Assembly: GCF_026015295.1 (NCBI RefSeq)
Contig: NZ_JAPDUW010000001.1
Coordinates: 1,860,001-1,924,000, forward strand
From: Segatella copri
GTDB taxonomy: Bacteria; Bacteroidota; Bacteroidia; Bacteroidales; Bacteroidaceae
Direction: 5' to 3'
DNA length: 64,000 bases
Part shown: piece after piece, positions 35,911-44,163 of the stretch
Position numbering within the stretch: position 1 is the first letter of the stretch
Layout: every line of letters starts with the position of its first letter
Notes under the pieces: generated by a model
Told to the model about the DNA's origin: nothing
Database searches by the model: none
Seen by the model: only the letters and a program-made list of their open reading frames with translations
Made by a program: the position numbers and the translations under genes

Positions 35911-36924
35911 TTATTCTGTTTGCTTATTTTGTGATTTAATTATCTTAGCTACTGCATTATCAAGAACTTCTTGGATATATGAAGAAGAAATATCAATTGA
36001 CACTTGTTTTTTAGACAAGTTACCAACATAGCAAATTCTAAATGACATACCCAAAGGAGCAAGAAGGGAAGCTAACTTTATCAAATCACCCTTGACCATA
36101 AACTCATTTTTGAGTTCTACCCTCATAGACTCTTTACTTTTTTCAAACCCTGAAATATCAAGCTTATTCTCATCTATGGTATAGACAACAACACAAATTT
36201 GTCCTTGTATCCTTGCATGAGCAGACAGCAGCCCATCTTCAAGATCAACAAGGATATTCTTATTAAGTTCATTCAAATACAAATCCAGTTCTTCTCTTGG
36301 CGTTGGCTTTGGTTGATTTTGAGCATTTTTTACTTCCTTTGGTGTAAGAATAAACTTTATTTCTCGATGAGATTGCATTCCCTTTACCAACATTGCTACA
36401 GAATATCCTTTGTTGGCAATATCCACATAGCTGCAAGACTTAAAAGGAGAACTCTTTGCTACGTTTGCCATCATAATTCGCTTCTTCTGTTCTTTATTCT
36501 GCAAAAAGTCCTCAAAAGGATATTTCGTTTCGTCAATTTCCAAAGTACTAACGACTGTAGAGTCTTTCAAATCCACACTTCTAAGAGTCATACCATCCGT
36601 TAGTTTCAAAGGCATCTGCTCATTAATTTCTTCTACCGCAAGCACAACCTCAGGATCATCAGGAGGAAGAAGACTACGTCTATAAGACTCCATACCAAAA
36701 GACAATAACATTTGAACTAAACCAAAAACTCCAATACCTACTCCGAGAATACTCAACTTTACTTTTCTTGTTACATTATGGGAATTAAGTAACCAAATAC
36801 ACAATAATACCAACATAATTGTAACCACTATCGAAACAGCGCCAAAATATGCAGGAGAATTATCCTCCGCATAAGCAGTACGTATGGAAACCATTAAAAA
36901 TGTAAACATTAAAAACTGTCTCAT
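35911..36924 (-). CDS. Membrane-anchored protein of unknown function, accessory module gene 2
   Basis: 337 aa. An N-terminal signal-like stretch (1-19) is followed by hydrophobic spans at about 28-46 and 57-80, then a ~255-residue soluble domain rich in charged residues, with a basic Gln/Lys end. I recognise no family. It lies 14 bp downstream of the J-like gene and 11 bp upstream of the DUF805 gene, so all three are one transcription unit. Confidence 0.72.
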   Translation of the reverse strand: MRQFLMFTFLMVSIRTAYAEDNSPAYFGAVSIVVTIMLVLLCIWLLNSHNVTRKVKLSILGVGIGVFGLVQMLLSFGMESYRRSLLPPDDPEVVLAVEEINEQMPLKLTDGMTLRSVDLKDSTVVSTLEIDETKYPFEDFLQNKEQKKRIMMANVAKSSPFKSCSYVDIANKGYSVAMLVKGMQSHREIKFILTPKEVKNAQNQPKPTPREELDLYLNELNKNILVDLEDGLLSAHARIQGQICVVVYTIDENKLDISGFEKSKESMRVELKNEFMVKGDLIKLASLLAPLGMSFRICYVGNLSKKQVSIDISSSYIQEVLDNAVAKIIKSQNKQTE

Positions 36925-36938
36925 AACTTTTACATATT

Positions 36939-38891
36939 TTAGTCATCAATAAATCTCACTTTATCCCATAAACTTTCCCAATAGACATCACCAAAAGTTG
37001 TATGTTTCTTTACTGGTACAAAAAGAATGGAAGACACTATTGCCAAAAAGACACCATAAATAACGACAGCACGAATTACCAAGTTATGTACCTTAGCACA
37101 AGTATCATATTTTTTCGAAGCTAATAGAGTACCTCCAAGTTCTTTCTGTACCAACATTATATCACGCTTTGTTCTTTCATCAGAATACAGATACTCAGAG
37201 TCATTTGATGCACGATAAGCATCAAACTCTCTATCATATTCTGGTTTTAGCCGATTGGTTGAACTTAGCACACGATAAGCTTCCTGAATATTATGTTTAT
37301 AAGTTTCACCATACAAACTATAATCTATACCGGAATTATATTTAGTCATAGCTTTATTAAATGCCTTATCTATGTCCTCCTCAGAGGCAGATCTGTCAAT
37401 ATTCAACAACAAATAATAATCCTTGAATATACCCAAGCCATCCCCTTTCAACTCATTTCCATCTTTATGTATATCTCCATGACTCCAATTAGAGAAATTG
37501 CGTATTTCCATCAACAACAAAGTTATTAACGAAACAGGTAATATATAAATGAGTACACCTATGCCTAATGGTGAACTACCCAACACAAAAAGTGGATATA
37601 CCAAAAAGACTACAATGCTTTTATATTCTGCATCTGTAACATGTCTATTATACAAATATTTCTTTACACTTTTCGGTACCAAATAATCAAATGTGTTTTC
37701 TGCTCTACTCTTACCGTATATTATAGTAAAAACACTTGTGATAGTTGCGCCCAAGAATAGACAGAACATACACCACCAATAAAAATCTTGCATAAACACG
37801 CCTATACATATACCATAAATCTCAGTAAAGACACATAGCATATCCAATATGCCCAATACCAACATACAACGGCACAAGATGCTTTTTTGCCTTGACAATA
37901 TTGTATTAGTTCTTAACAAATGCCTTGGCATAAGCAGACAAATAAGAATAAAAACTAAAAAGATAAAAGCACTTAAAACAAACAACAAGAGTTTGCCATT
38001 CACACTATCATTAAAATCTCCGAGATAAAACGTGGTAAAACCTTTCATTATCCACTGAGACTTTTCTTCCAACTGATGTTCACTACGGACTTCAAGCATA
38101 TAAGCTTTTCTATTAGCAAAAAATATGCTTCTCAAAACAGGTTTACCTTCTTGATCTTTAGTCGAATAAGCAATAGCTTTTCTGTTAGTTGGCAAAATCT
38201 TACCATAAAAAGTAGCCCAATAATTATCATAGACAATTTTTCTCTGCGCTGGTGAAAACATATAGTGCTTATATACTTCCAGCTCTTTTGCAAATAGAAG
38301 AGTTTGCTTTTCATAAACAGAATCTGTTGCATTAGCCGAAATTAATTCTGACATGTCAAAAGTAACTAAAGAGTAAGAATATTCAAATGGGATTTTCTTG
38401 ACCTTATAATCCCAATATGGTTCTTTTACATATTTTGTTCTCTTTTCTTCATCGTACTCTATATTACCAAAATAATCTCTTCTTGGGATATTTACGGTAT
38501 AATAAACCAATCTGTCTCTATATGCCACATAATTTTGCCAATATTCATATTTTCCTTCACCTACCTCAGAAAAAGAAGACAAAAACTTACCATTAGGAAT
38601 AGGACCTATCTCACGCAAGAAATCAGAATTGTCCTTGGTTGCTCTATTTTTGAAAAGACTTCGTGTTTTCAATGCAGATATTTGCTCTTTTTCCAAGTTG
38701 TCAAAAAACTTAATATTATGTTTTTTGAGATCCATTTGTTCTTTCAAACTAACAGAAGTTATTGCTATATACACTATAGCAATAACAGATATTACCAATA
38801 ATACGACTACTATGAAAATTCCAGAAAAAGCCCTCTTTCCATTTTTTTTTCTTTCAGAGGATTGAATATTCCCTTTTAGTATATTAAGCAT
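36939..38891 (-). CDS. Multi-span membrane protein with degenerate J domain, accessory module gene 1
   Basis: The ATG at 38891, 8 bp after AAGGAG, gives 650 aa (a TTG two codons upstream is less likely). One span at 23-46, a ~255-residue extracytoplasmic-looking domain, about five spans (302-470), a J-domain-like segment at about 489-560 (DYYLLLNIDRSASEEDIDKAF ... IQEAYRVLSS ... YDREFDAY), and a final span at about 600-622. The HPD tripeptide needed to stimulate Hsp70 is absent (AMTKYNSGID at that place). Function unknown. It is first in the module and follows a structured leader RNA. Confidence 0.8.
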   Translation of the reverse strand: MLNILKGNIQSSERKKNGKRAFSGIFIVVVLLVISVIAIVYIAITSVSLKEQMDLKKHNIKFFDNLEKEQISALKTRSLFKNRATKDNSDFLREIGPIPNGKFLSSFSEVGEGKYEYWQNYVAYRDRLVYYTVNIPRRDYFGNIEYDEEKRTKYVKEPYWDYKVKKIPFEYSYSLVTFDMSELISANATDSVYEKQTLLFAKELEVYKHYMFSPAQRKIVYDNYWATFYGKILPTNRKAIAYSTKDQEGKPVLRSIFFANRKAYMLEVRSEHQLEEKSQWIMKGFTTFYLGDFNDSVNGKLLLFVLSAFIFLVFILICLLMPRHLLRTNTILSRQKSILCRCMLVLGILDMLCVFTEIYGICIGVFMQDFYWWCMFCLFLGATITSVFTIIYGKSRAENTFDYLVPKSVKKYLYNRHVTDAEYKSIVVFLVYPLFVLGSSPLGIGVLIYILPVSLITLLLMEIRNFSNWSHGDIHKDGNELKGDGLGIFKDYYLLLNIDRSASEEDIDKAFNKAMTKYNSGIDYSLYGETYKHNIQEAYRVLSSTNRLKPEYDREFDAYRASNDSEYLYSDERTKRDIMLVQKELGGTLLASKKYDTCAKVHNLVIRAVVIYGVFLAIVSSILFVPVKKHTTFGDVYWESLWDKVRFIDD

Positions 38892-38905
38892 CACCAATAG
38901 CTCCT

Positions 38906-39153
38906 TATTCCCTTTTCAGTCCTATAAGGTCTTTTTGTTAAACAGAGAAGCGTGAACTGCAATGCCCACATCTCAATACCGGAGGCCCTAGGAAAGCCCA
39001 TACTCATAGATGCAACAATAGCAGCCCACGCTATGCGTGAGAACCACTATGCTATCTTAGAGTATGTCGGGAAATTTCCTAGGTTTCCAGTACTTCGATA
39101 AGCATAACGCTTCTTAAATCTCAAAAATCAGTGGAAAGGGAATACACCCTATC
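38906..39153 (-). ncRNA. ~240-nt rod-shaped structured RNA or leader
   Basis: Nested complementary blocks (plus coordinates): 38907-38915 with 39135-39143 (9 bp); 38946-38953 with 39107-39114 (8 bp); 38987-38995 with 39075-39083 (9 bp); 38999-39005 with 39060-39066 (7 bp); 39008-39013 with 39051-39057 (6 bp, one bulge); and the tip hairpin 39027-39031 with 39035-39039. All are perfect apart from the bulge. The minus-strand promoter at 39160-39191 would start transcription about 9 nt outside the closing stem. The 3' side of the closing stem ends next to the Shine-Dalgarno of the 650-aa gene, so it may be a regulatory leader or a free 6S-like RNA. Confidence 0.75.
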
Positions 39154-39159
39154 CGAATG

Positions 39160-39191
39160 CAAAGATATAAAATACTTCCGTAACTTCCAAA
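39160..39191 (-). promoter_or_regulatory. Promoter of structured RNA and accessory module
   Basis: The minus strand has TTTG (39188-39191), exactly 20 bp, TATCTTTG (39160-39167), then CA. Nothing else on this strand lies between it and the accessory module. Confidence 0.85.
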
Positions 39192-39249
39192 CATTTTCGC
39201 ACTTTTCTTTGTTTTCGGTGGCAACTTTCTTATTCAATCGCCAGCACAA

Positions 39250-39268
39250 CAATATCTTAACAATATTG
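39250..39268. repeat. Small dyad between divergent promoters
   Basis: CAATAT (39250-39255) and ATATTG (39263-39268) are inverted around a 7-bp centre, between the accessory-module promoter and the phosphate-transporter promoter. A possible regulator site; nothing further supports it. Confidence 0.35.
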
Positions 39269-39304
39269 TAACACCTGTTTAAATCACCTGTAACATCGTA
39301 CTCG

Positions 39305-39312
39305 TACCTTTG
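39305..39312 (+). promoter_or_regulatory. Phosphate transporter promoter -7 element
   Basis: TACCTTTG followed by CA, about 87 bp upstream of the transporter ATG. No TTTG at 19-21 bp. Confidence 0.6.
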
Positions 39313-39398
39313 CACCCGGAAAAGCAAGGGGAGAAATGTATCTAGCTATGTTGAGACAAGCCCCTATATAATAAGGTATATAAACATTAATAAAATAT

Positions 39399-41645
39399 AT
39401 GGGTACAATTTATTTATGTATTGTGATCTTCCTGCTCTGTTTAGCAGTGTTCGATCTCTTCGTAGGAGTCAGCAACGATGCTGTCAACTTCCTGCAATCT
39501 GCCATCGGAGCTAAGGTGGCTAAGTTTCGCACGGTGCTGATTATCGCATCCTGCGGTGTGGTTCTCGGAGCCATCATGTCATCGGGAATGATGGATATCG
39601 CCCGCCATGGTATCATGAGTCCTGACCACTTTACATTCGAAGAGGTAATGACGCTCTTCCTAGCCGTGATGGTGACGGATGTCATCATTTTGGATGTGTT
39701 TAACACGCTGGGTATGCCGACATCAACCACCGTTTCGCTGGTGTTCGAGCTGCTGGGTGGTGCTTTCATCCTCGCAACATTGAAGATGTATGGCGACGAC
39801 AGCCTCAACTATGGCGTATTGCTCAACAGCAACAAGGCGTTGGAGGTAATCATGGGTATCTTCTCATCTGTCATCATCGCCTTCGTGTTTGGTGCCTTTG
39901 TGATGTGGCTTTCCCGTATAATCTTCACCTTCAACTACCGCAAGCACAGCCGCTACAGCATCGCCATCTTCGGCGGTATCGCCTTTACAGCCCTCTCTTA
40001 CTTCATCTTCATGAAGGGTTTGGGCAAGAGTCCTTACCTGCCTGCTGAGGTGCGCGATTACATCGATCAGAATCTCGGTTTCCTCATCTGCATCACCTTC
40101 GTGGTATCTGCTGTCGTGATGGAATTCCTGCACCTCTGCCGTGTCAACATCTTCAAATTTACGGTGCTGATGGGTACTTTCGCCCTGGCTATGGCTTTCG
40201 CTGGTAACGACCTGGTAAACTTCATCGGTGTGCCTCTGGCTGGTCTCTCTTCTTATCAGGACTATATGGCAAATGCCAACGGTGCAGCGCCAAACCAGTT
40301 TATGATGACTTCATTGATGGAGAGTGCCAAGACTACTCCAGGCTTCCTGCTTGCTGCCGGTGCCGTGATGATTATCGCCATGGCGACATCCAAGAAGGCA
40401 CAGAACGTAATCAAGACTTCTGTTGACTTGAGCCGTCAGGACGAGGGCGATGAGATGTTCGGCAGTTCTTCTGCAGCCCGCGTGATTGTACGCAACTGCC
40501 AGGCTACAGATTCATGGTTGAAGCAGTTTATGCCAAAGGCACTGATGAACTGGATCAACAGCCGTTTCGACAAGAATAATGTTGAACTCGAGGAGAGTGC
40601 TGCTTTCGACGTGGTTCGTGCAGCCGTAAACCTGGTACTTGCTTCCATGCTGATCACCATCGGTACCAACCTGAAGTTGCCTCTCTCTACCACCTACGTT
40701 ACCTTCATGGTAGCTATGGGTTCTTCACTTGCTGATAGAGCATGGAGCCGCGAGAGTGCCGTATTCCGTGTAACAGGTGTATTGAGTGTAATCGGTGGTT
40801 GGTTCATCACAGCCGGTGTAGCTTTCGCAGCCTGCGCCATTGTTTGTATCATCATGCACTTCGGTGGTGTGGGCATCCAGGCTTGCTTCATGGGCTTGGT
40901 TATCTACCTGCTCATCCGCAGCAACATCCAGTATAACAAGAAGGCTAAGGAAGAGGGCAAGAGCAGTACCTTCCAACTGATGATGCGTTCTCGCGACCCA
41001 GAGATTGTATGGGATTTGCTTCGCCGTCAGGTTTCACGCACCCAGTCTTACGTCTGCCACTTCGCCCTGAACGAGTTCAACCAGATTATGGATGGTCTTG
41101 CCAACGAGAATACACGCGACCTTCGTCATGCCAACAAGGATCTGAAGAAGGAACAGGATATGCTGAAGAAGTTCCGCCGTCAGGAGATGCTCGGTTTGAA
41201 GAAATCGCCTATCGAGATTGCCATCGAGCGCAACACCTGGTTCCATCTGGGTGCCAACAGCAACCAGCAGTTTATCTACTCTCTGCGCCGTATGCTCGAC
41301 CCAATCAAGGAACATGTTGACAACAACTTCAATCCGCTTCCTGCTGAATACATCAAGGAGTTTGCTCCTGTACGCCAGAAGATCAACGACCTGATGCGCA
41401 TGAGCTGCGAACTGATTGAGACCGGCAGATATGACAGCTATCGCGAGATTCTTGCCGAGGCAGATGCCTGCAAAGACGAGCTTTCTGTTCTCCGCAAAAA
41501 GCATATCGACCGCATCCAGCACATGACTGACAATACGCTGATGCAGATTTCTCTGGTTTATCTCAACGTACTGCAGGAGAGTCAGGAATTCCTGAGTGTG
41601 ATGAGGCATCAGTTAAGAGCTGCAAAGAAGTTTATGGAAAAGTAA
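39399..41645 (+). CDS. PHO4/Pit-family inorganic phosphate transporter
   Basis: 748 aa. Two copies of the PHO4 signature, GVSNDAVNF near 23-31 and AFAGNDLVNFIGVP near 268-281, with about 10-12 membrane spans over residues 1-510 and a cytoplasmic loop near 350. The last ~220 residues are soluble, helical and PhoU-like in position, common in large Bacteroidota Pit proteins. Low-affinity phosphate (or sulfate) uptake at the inner membrane. Flanked by the accessory module and the queuosine genes. Confidence 0.92.
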   Translation: MGTIYLCIVIFLLCLAVFDLFVGVSNDAVNFLQSAIGAKVAKFRTVLIIASCGVVLGAIMSSGMMDIARHGIMSPDHFTFEEVMTLFLAVMVTDVIILDVFNTLGMPTSTTVSLVFELLGGAFILATLKMYGDDSLNYGVLLNSNKALEVIMGIFSSVIIAFVFGAFVMWLSRIIFTFNYRKHSRYSIAIFGGIAFTALSYFIFMKGLGKSPYLPAEVRDYIDQNLGFLICITFVVSAVVMEFLHLCRVNIFKFTVLMGTFALAMAFAGNDLVNFIGVPLAGLSSYQDYMANANGAAPNQFMMTSLMESAKTTPGFLLAAGAVMIIAMATSKKAQNVIKTSVDLSRQDEGDEMFGSSSAARVIVRNCQATDSWLKQFMPKALMNWINSRFDKNNVELEESAAFDVVRAAVNLVLASMLITIGTNLKLPLSTTYVTFMVAMGSSLADRAWSRESAVFRVTGVLSVIGGWFITAGVAFAACAIVCIIMHFGGVGIQACFMGLVIYLLIRSNIQYNKKAKEEGKSSTFQLMMRSRDPEIVWDLLRRQVSRTQSYVCHFALNEFNQIMDGLANENTRDLRHANKDLKKEQDMLKKFRRQEMLGLKKSPIEIAIERNTWFHLGANSNQQFIYSLRRMLDPIKEHVDNNFNPLPAEYIKEFAPVRQKINDLMRMSCELIETGRYDSYREILAEADACKDELSVLRKKHIDRIQHMTDNTLMQISLVYLNVLQESQEFLSVMRHQLRAAKKFMEK

Positions 41646-41829
41646 ATTTTCTCTGACATCTTGTCATGAAACAACTTTTTGGTATATCTGTTGCTTGATG
41701 ACAGATGACAGCGGATAACAAGAGTGTTATTTCGCTATCACAATATAATCTGAAAAGGTTAGTTTCTCATAGGTTAAGATTGTTAGGTTTAGTTTTTAGA
41801 AAAAAGTTTTAGGTTTTTAGTTAGATAAG

Positions 41830-41870
41830 GGCTCCAAGTGCTAGTGATTAGTATTTGGAGCCATTTTTTT
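41830..41870 (+). terminator. Intrinsic terminator before the queuosine operon
   Basis: The stem GGCTCCAA/TTGGAGCC is followed by ATTTTTTT. It lies 185 bp after the phosphate transporter stop and directly upstream of the next promoter. Confidence 0.88.
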
Positions 41871-41872
41871 GC

Positions 41873-41911
41873 CCAAATATTTGGCTATTAGGAAGAAATG
41901 TTGTAATTTTG
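41873..41911 (+). promoter_or_regulatory. Queuosine operon promoter with CCAAATATTTGG palindrome
   Basis: CCAAATATTTGG (41873-41884) contains the -33 TTTG. After 20 bp comes TAATTTTG (41904-41911), then CAG. Same layout as the tRNA-Arg promoter at 15952-15990. Confidence 0.88.
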
Positions 41912-41947
41912 CAGCCGATTTCTGAAAAGAATCATCATATTCAATAA

Positions 41948-41980
41948 CCCGAGTGCTTGGTAAACCTCGTAAAAAACAAG
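41948..41980 (+). promoter_or_regulatory. preQ1-I riboswitch
   Basis: H-type pseudoknot layout. P1 is CGAG (41950-41953) with CTCG (41966-41969). The loop element CTTG (41956-41959) pairs with CAAG (41977-41980) across the A-rich tail TAAAAAACAAG. Size and A-tail match preQ1 class I aptamers. It ends 3 nt before the ATG of a queuosine precursor transporter, so ligand binding should block ribosome access. Confidence 0.82.
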
Positions 41981-41983
41981 AAA

Positions 41984-42676
41984 ATGGACAAGAAAAAAAC
42001 TCAAGTGAGCGTGCTGTTTATGCTTTTCAGCATCCTCTTCTGCGTTTGCCTGATTGCAGCAAACGTACTCGAAACAAAGCAAATCGCCTTCGGACCAGTT
42101 TCCCTTACCGGTGGACTTATCGTATTCCCTGTAAGCTACATCATCAACGATGTGGTATGTGAAGTATGGGGCTATCAGAAAGCGCGTCTGTTGATCTGGA
42201 CCGGCTTTGCGATGAACTTCTTCTTCGTGGCACTGGGTGCTATCTGCGATGCCATTCCTGCAGCGCCTTATTGGACCAACGATGCCGGTTTTCATGCCAT
42301 CTTCGGTCTGGCACCCCGCATTGCAGCAGCCTCTTTCGTAGCCTTCATCATCGGTTCATTTGCCAATGCTTATGTAATGAGCGTGATGAAAATCCGCGAT
42401 GGCGGCAAGCATTTCTCTGCCCGTGCCATCCTCAGTACCATTGCCGGTGAGAGTTGCGACAGCCTTATCTTCTTCCCACTTGCCCTGGGCGGTGTGGTGC
42501 CTGCATCAGAATTGCCTTGGCTCATGCTCTGGCAGGTGATACTGAAGACAGCCTACGAGATTGTGGTACTGCCTCTGACCATCCGTGTAGTGAAATACGT
42601 GAAGAAGCATGAAGGTGAAGATGCATACGACAATAACATCTCCTACAATGTATTCAAGATCTTCAGCCTCGGCTAA
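41984..42676 (+). CDS. Queuosine precursor transporter (YhhQ/VUT family)
   Basis: The ATG at 41984 (MDKKKTQVSV) gives 230 aa; an upstream TTG would translate the riboswitch. Six or so membrane spans with the family segment FPVSYIINDVVCEVWGYQKAR near 52-72 and the conserved ESCDSLIFFPLAL near 155. Imports preQ0/preQ1 or queuine for tRNA modification. Paired with queF and preceded by a preQ1 riboswitch. Confidence 0.92.
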   Translation: MDKKKTQVSVLFMLFSILFCVCLIAANVLETKQIAFGPVSLTGGLIVFPVSYIINDVVCEVWGYQKARLLIWTGFAMNFFFVALGAICDAIPAAPYWTNDAGFHAIFGLAPRIAAASFVAFIIGSFANAYVMSVMKIRDGGKHFSARAILSTIAGESCDSLIFFPLALGGVVPASELPWLMLWQVILKTAYEIVVLPLTIRVVKYVKKHEGEDAYDNNISYNVFKIFSLG

Positions 42677-42716
42677 AAGACATCAGTAAATAGCAAACAT
42701 TAAAACATTACCAAGC

Positions 42717-43172
42717 GTGGATAGAAAAGAAGACGGTCTTCAGGCATTAGGTGCCAAGACTACATATAGAATGAATTATGCGCCAGAGGTGCTCGAAACT
42801 TTCGTGAATAAGCATCCTGGCAATGATTACTGGGTTCGTTTCAACTGCCCTGAGTTTACATCGCTCTGCCCTATTACAGGTCAGCCAGATTTCGCAGAGA
42901 TTCGCATCAGCTATATTCCTGACGTAAAGATGGTAGAGAGCAAGAGTCTGAAACTTTATCTCTTCAGTTTCCGCAATCATGGCGATTTCCATGAAGACTG
43001 CGTAAACATCATCATGAAGGATCTCATCAAACTGATGGACCCTAAATATATAGAGGTAACAGGCATCTTTACTCCTCGTGGCGGTATCAGCATCTGGCCG
43101 TATGCCAACTATGGCAAGCCAGGCACCAAATACGAGAAACTGGCAGAACAGAGATTCGCTACTCACGAATAA
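42717..43172 (+). CDS. queF: NADPH-dependent 7-cyano-7-deazaguanine reductase
   Basis: Reduces preQ0 to preQ1. 151 aa of the short YkvM type. The catalytic Cys is in [14 protein letters not shown] near 55, the family signature with Glu is [16 protein letters not shown] near 77, and a conserved HEDCV follows. The start appears to be GTG at 42717. It shares the riboswitch-controlled transcript with the transporter. Confidence 0.95.
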   Translation: MDRKEDGLQALGAKTTYRMNYAPEVLETFVNKHPGNDYWVRFNCPEFTSLCPITGQPDFAEIRISYIPDVKMVESKSLKLYLFSFRNHGDFHEDCVNIIMKDLIKLMDPKYIEVTGIFTPRGGISIWPYANYGKPGTKYEKLAEQRFATHE

Positions 43173-43180
43173 AAACAAGA

Positions 43181-43222
43181 AACCTCGGAAGATTGCTTTT
43201 ATGCATCTTCCGAGGTTTTTAT
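43181..43222. terminator. Bidirectional terminator between queF and menB
   Basis: A 13-bp stem AACCTCGGAAGAT/ATCTTCCGAGGTT with an 11-nt loop. T-rich tails on both strands serve queF (plus) and menB (minus). Confidence 0.93.
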
Positions 43223-43241
43223 TGTTTATAGCTGATGAAAT

Positions 43242-44063
43242 TTATGGGAACTGAGGATAATCCTCGAAGCGAGGCTTGCGCTTCTCAAGGAACGCCTTGC
43301 CACCTTCCTGAGCCTCATCCATCGTATAATAGAGCATCGTGGCATCGCCAGCCAACTCCTGAATACCAGCCTGACCATCCAGTTCGGCATTCAAGCCAGC
43401 CTTGATCATACGGAGTGCCAGAGGCGAACGTTCCATCATGATTTCAGCCCACTCTACACAGGTATCTTCCAACTGGTCGAGAGGCACTACCTTATTAACC
43501 ATTCCCATCTCTTCAGCCTCCTTGGCAGAATACTGCTTGCAGAGGAACCAAATTTCACGAGCCTTCTTCTGACCCACCATTCTTGCCAGATAAGAAGAAC
43601 CGAAACCGGCATCGAAGCTTCCTACCTTAGGACCAGTCTGTCCAAAGATGGCATTCTCTGAAGCGATGGTCAGGTCGCACATCACATGAAGCACATGACC
43701 GCCACCGATGGCATAACCATTCACCATAGCGATAACCGGCTTTGGCAGACGGCGAATCTGCATCTGCACATCGAGCACATTCAGGCGAGGCACACCATCG
43801 TTACCCACATAACCGCCTCGGCCCTTTACATGCATGTCACCTCCTGCACAGAATGCCTTATCACCAGCACCCGTCAGGATGACCACACGGATATCCAGAC
43901 AGTCACGGCAATAGTTGAATGCCTGCGCCATCTCCCAAGTGGTCAACGGTGTGAAAGCATTGCGGTAGCGCTCACGGTTGATGGTAATCTTAGCGATATG
44001 ATTATACTCCTCGAAGATGATTTCCTTGAAATCAAAACCTTCTATCTTTTTCCATTCTCTCAT
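43242..44063 (-). CDS. menB: 1,4-dihydroxy-2-naphthoyl-CoA synthase
   Basis: Crotonase-fold enzyme that closes the naphthoate ring in menaquinone synthesis. 273 aa. The oxyanion loop is [17 protein letters not shown] near 65-80, and [20 protein letters not shown] near 120-140 carries the conserved Gly and Asp. The C-terminal [16 protein letters not shown] is typical MenB. Last of menI-menF-menD-menB; its ATG is preceded by a heptad leader. Confidence 0.95.
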   Translation of the reverse strand: MREWKKIEGFDFKEIIFEEYNHIAKITINRERYRNAFTPLTTWEMAQAFNYCRDCLDIRVVILTGAGDKAFCAGGDMHVKGRGGYVGNDGVPRLNVLDVQMQIRRLPKPVIAMVNGYAIGGGHVLHVMCDLTIASENAIFGQTGPKVGSFDAGFGSSYLARMVGQKKAREIWFLCKQYSAKEAEEMGMVNKVVPLDQLEDTCVEWAEIMMERSPLALRMIKAGLNAELDGQAGIQELAGDATMLYYTMDEAQEGGKAFLEKRKPRFEDYPQFP

Positions 44064-44110
44064 TTTACTTTGAACTTTGAATTTTGAACTTTGAACTTTA
44101 TGATTACTTA
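44061..44110 (-). repeat. Heptad leader directly before menB
   Basis: In sense orientation, units of AGTTCAA/AATTCAA (44070-44097) run into AGTAAA and the ATG. The 43 nt ending at the ATG are identical to the purC leader 22 kb away on the other strand. Confidence 0.9.
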
Positions 44111-44163
44111 CTATCTTATTTTTTTGACAGAACTATCAGTTATAGTTCCTTACAGGTCCTCTA

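Noticed and set aside
34342..38891. Known anti-phage defence island
   Set aside because: No nuclease, reverse transcriptase, TIR, helicase or other recognised defence effector is seen; a defence role would be guesswork.
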